Under the pieces are notes generated by a model that did no database searches, had not been told where the DNA came from, and was given only the letters and a program-made list of their open reading frames with translations. 64,000 bases of DNA, taken from NCBI GenBank assembly GCA_964610505.1, contig CAZSXU010000005.1:92952-156951 (forward strand). Direction: 5' to 3'. The DNA is from CAZSXU01 sp964610505. GTDB lineage: Bacteria; Arandabacterota; Arandabacteria; JAGLYR01. A program made the position numbers and the translations under genes. Of this stretch, positions 1 through 7,512 are shown piece by piece; the stretch's first letter is position 1, and every line of letters begins with the position of its first letter.

Positions 1-902
1 ATAAACTGGACGTAGCTCCTCACAGTGCCCGCGTAGCTCGCAGTGATGTCGTCAATCACGGCGTCGAAGAAGGCCGCCTGTTCCTCCTGCGTCCCATGGG
101 CTTTGTTACTGGATCCCAACCACGTGGCGAAGCCGTTTTCGAGGATGTGGATCGGCTTCCCCTCCGCGTAATTGTCGACGAACCACTGAATGTCATCGTG
201 GATGATCTGGGGCGTCAGGCCGTAGTCGTCGATCCCGAGAGCATCGCTAACGGACATCGCCGTCGTAAGCCAATTCCCCGGGAGGAAGTAGTCGTGATCG
301 TCCGCAATCACGTCGCACACGACGTACGCGCCGGGAACCGCCGCCCTCGCCGCGCCGACCAGATACACGTACCAGTCGGCCCAGTCGTCCGGATCGATGC
401 CTTCGAGCTGAAACACGTACCACTGCATTTCGTAGTCGATCACCACGAAGATCTTTCCCAGGCGTTGCTGCATCTCCTGGGTGAAAGCGTAGATGAAGTC
501 CCACGCCGCCTGGCGGGTGACGGGATCGAGAATGTCCTGAGCGTAGAAATCCGGAATCTCGTTGGCCATATAGATACTTCCCACGGCCTCGGCTCCGAAC
601 TTGTGGGCTTCCTCCAGGATGCCGAAACTCGCAACGCTCCAGTCGTACACACCCGGAGCCGTCTCAATCCACGACCAGCGATCCCAACAGACCCTCTGAA
701 TCGGGAGCATCCCCAGATCCTCGAGAACCTTCGAGGGCGTTGCGCCCCCCTCCCTGGGGTATGTTCCGAACATGACCCCGTTGGGGTCTTCCGTCCAGAC
801 AAGTTTCTCGACGGTCACCGATGAGAGAACCTTCGGGGGCGCCGAAAGCACCAACAGGAGAATCGCACAAACGGCGAAGATGCATAAACTCGGTCTGTTC
901 AT
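1..902 (-). CDS. Secreted TIM-barrel glycoside hydrolase-like protein, 3' end outside window
   Basis: The frame starts with ATG at 902 and stays open to the window edge, giving about 300 residues without a stop. Residues 1-21 (MNRPSLCIFAVC then a run of Leu/Val) form a signal peptide. The mature part resembles clan-A glycosidases: WSWIETAPGVYDWS (77-90) is the substrate-barrel entry seen in GH42/GH39/GH5-like enzymes. VIDYEMQWY (about 154-162) could carry the acid/base at Glu158, and HILENGF (252-258) looks like the nucleophile strand with Glu255. It is last in a minus-strand run of exported carbohydrate-active proteins. The exact GH family cannot be fixed without the missing C-terminus, which may also carry a sorting domain. 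Confidence 0.75.
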   Translation of the reverse strand, partial: MNRPSLCIFAVCAILLLVLSAPPKVLSSVTVEKLVWTEDPNGVMFGTYPREGGATPSKVLEDLGMLPIQRVCWDRWSWIETAPGVYDWSVASFGILEEAHKFGAEAVGSIYMANEIPDFYAQDILDPVTRQAAWDFIYAFTQEMQQRLGKIFVVIDYEMQWYVFQLEGIDPDDWADWYVYLVGAARAAVPGAYVVCDVIADDHDYFLPGNWLTTAMSVSDALGIDDYGLTPQIIHDDIQWFVDNYAEGKPIHILENGFATWLGSSNKAHGTQEEQAAFFDAVIDDITASYAGTVRSYVQF

Positions 903-973
903 CCTTCAACCCTCCAACATCAACAGTCGTTCCCGCCGAACAACTTCGGGCATACCGAAAACTCTATGCGCTC

Positions 974-996
974 GGGGCAGCCCGCTGGGCTGCCCC
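974..996. terminator. Strong hairpin without clear U-tract between secreted genes
   Basis: Perfect inverted repeat GGGGCAGCCC-GCT-GGGCTGCCCC lies between the CBM-like gene ending at 1064 and the glycosidase starting at 902. No run of T follows on either strand, so it may be an mRNA-stabilising or processing hairpin, or a Rho-assisted terminator, instead of a classical intrinsic terminator. Confidence 0.5.
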
Positions 997-1063
997 GGTA
1001 TGAAGCAAGTGAAATGTCGCCGATCCGGCATGCATGCCAAACCGCCCGGTATCCGTGGTCTCT

Positions 1064-1705
1064 CTAGTGATACAGCGCCTTGACGGAACTCCACGTCGAC
1101 TGCTCCGAACCCACAGGAGACGTGAACACTTCAAGCGCGTCGATGTAGAATTCGGCGTTTCCCATCTGGGTCAACACGTGCAACCGAACTTCCTGCACGT
1201 CGCCGATCCCCGGCCACTCGGAGAAGTCCACGATGTGCTCCTGCCATTCGCAATACGTTTCCAGGGAAACGCACGTGCTGACGTCGGGCTCGATGGGTCC
1301 AAACCAGCTATCGCTCGATCCCACCAGCTCGACCTGGAGTTCGATCACATCGTTGAAGGGGTTGGGAATTCCCCGGTACCAGAGCCGCAGAAACTCGTAG
1401 GTGCTCCAGTCCACGCCTCCCATATCCGAATAGATGATGCTCGGCGAGTACAAGTAGTTGACCCGCATATACTTGGTCCCGTGCTGCGCAGGGCCCTTGA
1501 TCCCGTCCGACGATTCAAGATCGATCGTCAGCGGCGGCACCCGGTCGATCGCGATCCAGCTCAGCCTCAAATCAATGGTGTCGATGTAGTACTCGTAGCT
1601 CTCAATCATCATCGAATCGGCGTCTGCGATGTCACACATCGCACCCAGAATGAGCATGGACAGCACACACGCCGCCCCCACAAATCTCACGCAATTCTTG
1701 TCCAT
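1064..1705 (-). CDS. Secreted single-domain CBM-like protein with C-terminal W-x-x-V-K motif
   Basis: 213 residues. The ATG at 1705 is preferred because GGGAGGGTGAG sits just upstream and the frame then opens with a signal peptide (MDKNCVRFVGAACVLSML, cleavage near ADADS). The mature part is one beta-sandwich module of the CBM11/CIA30-like type: ESYEYYIDT near its start, STYEFLRLWYRG in the middle, WQEHIVDFSEW and AEFYIDALEVF near its end. The last residues, STWSSVKALYH, match the tails of three other secreted proteins in the window. It lies 90 bases after the two-domain paralogue and is probably co-transcribed. Ligand unknown; carbohydrate binding is inferred from the fold and the glycosidase neighbours. 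Confidence 0.8.
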   Translation of the reverse strand: MDKNCVRFVGAACVLSMLILGAMCDIADADSMMIESYEYYIDTIDLRLSWIAIDRVPPLTIDLESSDGIKGPAQHGTKYMRVNYLYSPSIIYSDMGGVDWSTYEFLRLWYRGIPNPFNDVIELQVELVGSSDSWFGPIEPDVSTCVSLETYCEWQEHIVDFSEWPGIGDVQEVRLHVLTQMGNAEFYIDALEVFTSPVGSEQSTWSSVKALYH

Positions 1706-1795
1706 CTCACCCTCCCCTTCCGAGGTTGAGGGGCTACTCCGGTCGCGCGTTCGGGACCGGGCAGGGCCGGCCCGGACGCCCACCGTCCACTCCTT

Positions 1796-2908
1796 CTATC
1801 TGAACATCGCCTTGATACCGCTCCAGGACTCCGACTCGACCGAAACCGGCGGATTCTCGCTGAGCTCGATCGTGTCGATATAGAACCTTCCGTTGCCGTA
1901 GTCCGGAACACCCAGGATCATCATATGGATTTCCTTGGCAAATCCTCTCTCCGCCCAGCCCTCGATGCCCATCACGTACTCCTCCCACTCACAATACAGA
2001 GGATCCGCCGTACACTGAGTGGCATTCGCCACGATCGGCCCGTCGAAGGTGCCGCCGTACGAATCCTTCAGCTGGATTTGGAAGTCCTGCCGGGCATTGT
2101 AGAGAGCATCGCGCCCGCGATAGCGGATTGTCAAGGTCTTGTAGGCGCTCCAATCCTGCTCCTTGTCGAAGTACCGACTGATGATCCCATCGAACGGGGT
2201 GAAGCTGTCCAGGTAGTCGGAACGCATGTACTGCTCGCCGGCAAAGGGCTCCCCGTCGGCCGAACCCGTGCTCATCAACCAGATGAAGTTGTTGGGAGTC
2301 GTCAGCCAGGCGTTTCTCAATTCCGTGTTGTCCGCGTACGTCTCGAAATCATCCACCAAGGGCGGGAAAGTGTCCAATACGACCCGGTCGATGTACAGGT
2401 TGCCGGCACCGTAGTCAGAAGCGGGCAGGTGGATCTCGATCCGGTTGACGGTATCCAAGAAACCCCATCCGGAGAGATCGATCGAATACTCGTACCACTC
2501 GTACGTCTTGGTCGCCGTCGCCACGTAGGGCCCATCGAGGTACTCTCCGTCCACGTTCTTGATCTGAACCACGAGATCCTCGCCCGAGTTGCCGTCCTCA
2601 CCCATGTAGCGGAGCGTGAGACGGCTGAAATCCGACCAGTCCTGCGGATCGAACGTGATGACTACGTTCGTCCACCACGGATCCAGCCCGTTGTGGTACG
2701 CGATTCTCATAGACTGGGCGCTGTCATAGCCGATCAAGTGCAGATGGGTCGAAGCGTTGGCCGTTGCGGGAACCCATACCGCTTGCACCTCGGCATCCGA
2801 GGCGTAACTCTCAAAATTGTCGATCCAACTTTCCGCCGCCCCCGCGGGCGCGGCAAGAACCCAGCCGCACACACCGATAACCACGACCAGACCGATAGCA
2901 AGACGCAT
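1796..2908 (-). CDS. Secreted protein with two tandem CBM-like domains
   Basis: 370 residues from ATG 2908, which follows GGGAGGAGC and gives signal peptide MRLAIGLVVVIGVCGWVLA. Two homologous modules follow, at about 28-180 and 185-350. Each has an opening (I/V)DDFE(S/T)YA signature, a central DWS-x-(F/Y)-x-x-LT-(L/I)-RY-(M/R)-G strand, a WYEY/WEEY block and a closing (N/R)-(L/F)-YIDR/T strand. This pattern fits CBM11/CIA30-like beta-sandwiches. The C-terminus SESWSGIKAMFR carries the shared W-x-x-I-K motif after a short SENPPVSVE linker. A good sigma-70 promoter lies at 3127-3155. No catalytic domain is present, so it is likely a surface or secreted binding protein. Confidence 0.82.
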   Translation of the reverse strand: MRLAIGLVVVIGVCGWVLAAPAGAAESWIDNFESYASDAEVQAVWVPATANASTHLHLIGYDSAQSMRIAYHNGLDPWWTNVVITFDPQDWSDFSRLTLRYMGEDGNSGEDLVVQIKNVDGEYLDGPYVATATKTYEWYEYSIDLSGWGFLDTVNRIEIHLPASDYGAGNLYIDRVVLDTFPPLVDDFETYADNTELRNAWLTTPNNFIWLMSTGSADGEPFAGEQYMRSDYLDSFTPFDGIISRYFDKEQDWSAYKTLTIRYRGRDALYNARQDFQIQLKDSYGGTFDGPIVANATQCTADPLYCEWEEYVMGIEGWAERGFAKEIHMMILGVPDYGNGRFYIDTIELSENPPVSVESESWSGIKAMFR

Positions 2909-3465
2909 GTCCGATGCTCCTCCCTTGCGGTTCAGCGACCCTCGGGGCCGAAACCGATGACGATGGATCATCGCTCAGGAAAACCCTCCCCCTGCCGACA
3001 CACGGAGAGATAAAACCATCTCCCGCTCTGCGGCATGAGGCAAAAATCACCCATACCACACAGACTCACCGATTCCCTGTTGCGAGATTCCAAACTCGAA
3101 CGACAACACGCAACTTCCAATCGACAATCTTAGCATTTTCTTATCCGGAAGTCAAGACCTTCCTGGTCGACGCAACTCATTGCAAGACAATGCACTATTC
3201 CCCCGAAAAGACCTGCGTGGGAAACCCGAAATCCCGGATGGCCTGCGTCATGGCGTGAATGCTCTGCAGTCCGGGTTGCCGATTCCCCATCCGAACCCCA
3301 CATCGGAGTTCCGAGCGAATCCCGACAGGCGGCCCCGGGATCGGGAAACACGGTTCAATCGAGATATTCGGTATGAGAGTTCCGGGTAGAGTTCTTGGGG
3401 AAGATGAACGCCGACGTCGCCGTCCCGAGGCCGGCTGCAAACTCGAACCCGCTCAGGCGTGCAGG
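2909..3465. other. Intergenic region, 557 bases
   Basis: Contains the minus-strand promoter at 3127-3155, its roughly 210-base leader, and the 3' flank of the large gene that ends at 3466. I see no convincing gene; short frames here lack ribosome sites and family signatures. Confidence 0.6.
3127..3155 (-). promoter_or_regulatory. Sigma-70 promoter for the tandem CBM-like gene
   Basis: On the minus strand TTGACT (3155-3150), 17 bases, TAAGAT (3132-3127). Transcription would start about 210 bases before the ATG at 2908, leaving a long untranslated leader. Confidence 0.65.
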
Positions 3466-6138
3466 CTAGCGCATCAGCACGAGCTTGCTGGATAGGGCGT
3501 GATCGCGACTTCGAACACGTAGGAAGTAGATTCCACTGGCCACCGGCGCGCCGTTCTCGTCGGTCCCATCCCAGATCAGGCGAACCTCTCGAGAGTATAC
3601 CCAACCGGCGTTGAGCAGTCTGACCCTCCGGCCGTCCGTAGAGTAGACCGCGGCGTGCAGAGGATTGCCCCCCGCGTGGGCCGGGAGGGAAAGATTCACG
3701 ATGGTCGATCCGGCGGTTGGGTTGGGATAGGACGAGATCTTCAGACGGTCGAGCCACACAGCATCCTCGGTCTCCTCTTCCACGTCGCCCACGTTGAAAT
3801 CACCGCCCGAGTTCCCGTAGGAGACCGAATAGAAATCCACCGTATGCCCGCCGAGATCCCGCGCCCAGAAGAACTCGACGTAGCCGTCCTGGACATCGGT
3901 GGACGGGTAACCCGTGAGATCCACCTGAGTACCGTCCTCGCACATTCCAACGACTTTGACGCGATTCGAGAACACCCAGGAGGAGGGCTTCAGGATCCGC
4001 AGCTGAACATCGGCTCCCGACGGCTGTTCGACCGCATACCGATTTCTGCCCGTCTTGCGCTGAACGAGGAAATGTTCCCCGCCGAGGTCCAGTCCATTGA
4101 ACCGCGTGAACACACCGGCCAGCAGACTCCCGTTGATCGACGTCGCGCAGAGCCCCCGGGATGCAATCCGGTGGTCTCCGTAATCATAGGTATCCGTGTC
4201 GTGATTCCCGACCACCTCCACGTCCTCAAACACACTCCGGGTCACGGTCCTGTCGATGTCGAGGAACTCGAACTCGGTCATTCTCTTGCCGCAGCAAAGG
4301 GCCGCGACGGATCGCTGGAACGATTCGTCGATCCGCAGCCACTCACTGTTCACCATACCCGGCTCACCGGTCAGATCGAAACCGAGGCCGAACCCGTGCG
4401 CCAGGTTGTAGGTGAGCATCTCCTTGTTGTCGGTCATGACTTCCACGGCCAGATTGTGCTGGTAGAACGCGATCTTGTCGTGAGCCGTGAGCATCGTCAG
4501 CGGAAACACCACCCAGTTGTAATTGCCCCACGAGGAAATCCAGCCCGCTTTCTTGTCCAGCATGACGGAATCGAAGAACATCATCTCGATATCAAGAAGT
4601 GCGTCCAGCATCCCCTCGGTTGCAAGGGGAATCTGGCCGGAACTCGTCGCGGCGTTCTCGATCAGCGCATCCGTGTAGGAGGTGTAGCTCGCCTCTTCCG
4701 GATGGGTGTCGTAGGTCCACGGGCGATCGGCCACCTGGTCCTCAAACAACAAATCGCACGGGTAGGTTTGGGTGAAATCCTGCACGGTCGCCGCTTGCCG
4801 TTGACTCACACGCGGGTCCGCGGGGCTCACGACGTATCCGCAGTTGGCGCCGTAGCATTCCTGGACCGGATTCCCATTGAGGTCACGCGCGGCGATGTCC
4901 AATCCGAGCGAATCCACCGTAGGGGAGTCCTCATCCCACCAGGTGGGATTGGTGTAGGGCATGACCAGCTGGCCGCGAGCGCCGGCGTTGTCGAGAATGG
5001 AGAGGAACTCCGCCTCGCTTCCGTAGTCCGCATTGGGAGGCAGATAGTCCGGATAGTTGTTGTCGAATCCCCCGGACCAGAAGGATACCGGGTGAAGAAG
5101 CGCCGTGTTCGAGAGTTCGGCCGCTACGCTGTCCACCCACCCGAACACCGATCCCGATCCCGCCCATCCCCAATCGTACACGTGCTGGCAGTCGATCTTG
5201 ACGAGAACAGCGTCCGACAGTCGCGGGTAAAGATCCCCGGCTTTCTCCTCAAGATCGCGCAGGACATCCCACCCCCGGTCGGCCCGATAATCGGCCAGCG
5301 TCTGGAGGATCGGAGAGCCCACCCGCAGCCGGAGAATCGGAGACATCCACGGTTGGGACGGCTCGATCCAGGTGTGGAACATGTGATGATAGACGCTGAC
5401 GCCGCCGGACCAGCTGCTGTACCCCAGTCCGAGTTCCGCGGGGTGGAAGGTCCCCTCTTCGGGAAGAGCGTAGAGCGCCATGTTCCCCTGTGTGGATTCC
5501 AGGGCCGCAAAATCGGCGAAGAGATGTTGATACTTCTGGAAGGTGCTTCGAAGTTCCTGGAAAAAGCTCCTCTTGAACGCCACCCCCTCGTAGTACGGGA
5601 AGTAGAACAGCTCCACCTCGTTCATGTCGAAGGAGAGCTGCGAAGGGACATAGACGATCGTGATCGGATCATCCGAACCGTTTTCCACGGCAGCGCGAAT
5701 ATCCAGGAGGTTCGCCTCGGACGCGCTCAATTCCACGGTCACACGGAGCGTTTCGCCGGAGCCGCTGTAGTCATACAGGAGGGTCAGAATCGACTGGCCG
5801 GCGTCCCAGGCATAGGAGAACACATGGGTGCCGGACGTCGGACTGAAGGTCGAGCTTCGCACCAAACCGGAAGCCCTGTGTTTCACCCACCACAGGTCAT
5901 CATGGCTATTGCCCGGGGAGATGTCCTCACCGGAGATCCTGTCATGAATGTACGTGATGGCGCCGTTGACTCTCGAGATCCCGATCTCGTAGTAGGCATC
6001 GTTTCCCAGCACCATCGGATCGGACGAATCGTCAAAGACGATCACCGCCGCTGCAGGAGACACTCCAAACACCAGCGACAGCAGCGAGACCCACAGACAT
6101 CTCATTAGGAAAAAATCGAGTATAGCCCTACGATACAC
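3466..6138 (-). CDS. Secreted DUF6259/GH101-like TIM-barrel glycosidase with FlgD-like C-terminal sorting domain
   Basis: 890 residues from GTG 6138, chosen because GGAGGGAGC lies 7 bases upstream and the product begins MYRRAILDFFLMRCLWVSLL, a signal peptide ending SPAAA. ATG 6105 is an alternative without a ribosome site. An N-terminal beta-rich part (to about 280) precedes a barrel-like domain containing VMPYTNPTWWDE, LLFEDQVADR and PLATEGMLDALL. These resemble DUF6259 proteins related to GH101 endo-alpha-N-acetylgalactosaminidases, with candidate carboxylates in FEDQ and TEG. The last 85 residues (SSYPNPTAGSTIVNL to SSKLVLMR) form a FlgD-like Ig/type-A sorting domain. Substrate specificity is unknown. 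Confidence 0.8.
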   Translation of the reverse strand: MYRRAILDFFLMRCLWVSLLSLVFGVSPAAAVIVFDDSSDPMVLGNDAYYEIGISRVNGAITYIHDRISGEDISPGNSHDDLWWVKHRASGLVRSSTFSPTSGTHVFSYAWDAGQSILTLLYDYSGSGETLRVTVELSASEANLLDIRAAVENGSDDPITIVYVPSQLSFDMNEVELFYFPYYEGVAFKRSFFQELRSTFQKYQHLFADFAALESTQGNMALYALPEEGTFHPAELGLGYSSWSGGVSVYHHMFHTWIEPSQPWMSPILRLRVGSPILQTLADYRADRGWDVLRDLEEKAGDLYPRLSDAVLVKIDCQHVYDWGWAGSGSVFGWVDSVAAELSNTALLHPVSFWSGGFDNNYPDYLPPNADYGSEAEFLSILDNAGARGQLVMPYTNPTWWDEDSPTVDSLGLDIAARDLNGNPVQECYGANCGYVVSPADPRVSQRQAATVQDFTQTYPCDLLFEDQVADRPWTYDTHPEEASYTSYTDALIENAATSSGQIPLATEGMLDALLDIEMMFFDSVMLDKKAGWISSWGNYNWVVFPLTMLTAHDKIAFYQHNLAVEVMTDNKEMLTYNLAHGFGLGFDLTGEPGMVNSEWLRIDESFQRSVAALCCGKRMTEFEFLDIDRTVTRSVFEDVEVVGNHDTDTYDYGDHRIASRGLCATSINGSLLAGVFTRFNGLDLGGEHFLVQRKTGRNRYAVEQPSGADVQLRILKPSSWVFSNRVKVVGMCEDGTQVDLTGYPSTDVQDGYVEFFWARDLGGHTVDFYSVSYGNSGGDFNVGDVEEETEDAVWLDRLKISSYPNPTAGSTIVNLSLPAHAGGNPLHAAVYSTDGRRVRLLNAGWVYSREVRLIWDGTDENGAPVASGIYFLRVRSRDHALSSKLVLMR

Positions 6139-6271
6139 TTGGCGCGCTCCCTCCCCCCCAAGATTTCTTTCTTTGGAACAGATGCCGGCCAACGCGGAGA
6201 GAGCCTCTCGCGAGGCCCTCTCCATCTCTTGACCCACACTTCCACACACCACCGATCAACCGTTCCCTCGA

Positions 6272-7255
6272 TTATTTTCTGAAGCGATCCTTCAGCTCTC
6301 CCCAGGATGAGGATTCCGCCGCCACCGGTGGTGCTTCCGAGCAGTCCAGCTTGATGGAGTCGAGCACTACCCAGCCGTCCACGTCCTGAGACTCAACGGC
6401 CACTTGAATCGAGAATGTATGGACGCCCGACCATCCCGTGATTCCTTGGACGTCATAGACGAAAATGCCGGCCTCGTACCCGCGGCCGAGCTCGTGGTAG
6501 CTATAGGGTGCAACCTCCTCCTGAATTGCGAAGACGAAATTGGACAACTCCGCATCAGACTGGACAACCGCCGTCAGCGTCGGAGAATCATCGATGCTGA
6601 GCGTCAGCACCGGGGAGAGAACCTTGCCCCAAGCCACACCCGGAACCTCCTCGACGATGGCATAGGGCCCGCCGAGATCCGTGATGTTCGCATTGAAACC
6701 GGGATTCGTGCTATCGTCTCGCCAATTCGGATTCATGGGCTCGAAATCATCCACCCAACCGGAGGTGTTGACGATTCGCATCTCATCGAAGCTGACCATT
6801 CCGGGCGTCGCCCACTCCACCCAGACTACGACCTTGAAGGACTTCTGGCCTGCCCAACCGGTGATCTCGCTCACATCCGCCGTGTAGGTGCCGGGGCCGT
6901 CTCCGATCACGAGTGTCTGCTCTTCGTACGGCGGGACCTCTTCCATGATGTTGATGATGAAACGGCCGCTCACCGCCGTGCAAACGGCGTACAGCGAGTC
7001 GGAGTGAGGACCGCATCCGAACTGCGCAACGGTCCACGACGCAACTTCCGCCTTGCCGTAGTCGACGACGGCCGTGATCGTGCCGATGTCGCCGTCGGTT
7101 TCAATCGTCGTTTGCGAGGTGGTCCAGTCGCTCACATCCGAGAAATCCTCTTCCCATAGAGAAATCTGCCCGCTGGCCGGCGGCGCCACTCCAATCAGCA
7201 CACATAGAGCAACGCCGACTACCGGTGCACACTTGACAACAGTATCTAGAGACAT
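6272..7255 (-). CDS. Secreted protein with two CBM-like repeats and C-terminal W-x-x-L-K motif
   Basis: 327 residues; ATG 7255 follows AGGAGGG at ideal spacing. Residues 1-29 form a signal peptide ending PPASGQ. Two internal repeats begin at LWEEDFSDVSDW (33) and WVDDFEPMNPNW (about 167). Each contains a yGKAEV/WGKV strand, a EEVPPY/EEVAPY element and a GW-(A/S)-G core (ITGWAGQKSFKVVV and ITGWSGVHTFSIQV), so the gene arose by duplication. The sandwich differs from the neighbouring CBM11-like type. The end, SSSWGELKDRFRK, again carries the shared motif. It has its own consensus promoter at 7418-7446. Probably a secreted glycan-binding protein; no catalytic residues recognised. Confidence 0.8.
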   Translation of the reverse strand: MSLDTVVKCAPVVGVALCVLIGVAPPASGQISLWEEDFSDVSDWTTSQTTIETDGDIGTITAVVDYGKAEVASWTVAQFGCGPHSDSLYAVCTAVSGRFIINIMEEVPPYEEQTLVIGDGPGTYTADVSEITGWAGQKSFKVVVWVEWATPGMVSFDEMRIVNTSGWVDDFEPMNPNWRDDSTNPGFNANITDLGGPYAIVEEVPGVAWGKVLSPVLTLSIDDSPTLTAVVQSDAELSNFVFAIQEEVAPYSYHELGRGYEAGIFVYDVQGITGWSGVHTFSIQVAVESQDVDGWVVLDSIKLDCSEAPPVAAESSSWGELKDRFRK

Positions 7256-7417
7256 GCAACCCTCCTTTTCGCCTACCGATTCGCTCCCCTACATCGACGA
7301 AAAACCCGTACCAAAACGCTCGCGCATCTCAACTGCACTCGAAACCGCTCTCCACAAACGCGCGGCGAGTCCCCCTAGAACAAACACGCTACCGATACCA
7401 GTTTGAAATCATTCTGT

Positions 7418-7446
7418 ATTATAACATTTCCCAAAAGAGATGTCAA
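7418..7446 (-). promoter_or_regulatory. Perfect-consensus sigma-70 promoter
   Basis: Minus strand TTGACA (7446-7441), 17 bases, TATAAT (7423-7418). Both hexamers and the spacer match the ideal. It drives the CBM-repeat gene starting at 7255, with a leader of about 155 bases. Confidence 0.85.
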
Positions 7447-7512
7447 GCCGGATATCAATGCCCCAATTCCTTCTTTACCAATCTCTTAAAGTCCCGGGAC
7501 GATTCTTGCCTC

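Noticed and set aside
3655..6108. 817-residue open frame on the plus strand
   Set aside because: Antisense to the glycosidase-like gene, which has a signal peptide and sorting domain. The plus frame has Arg/His/Pro-rich low-complexity sequence, no family match and no ribosome site; such shadows are common at high GC.
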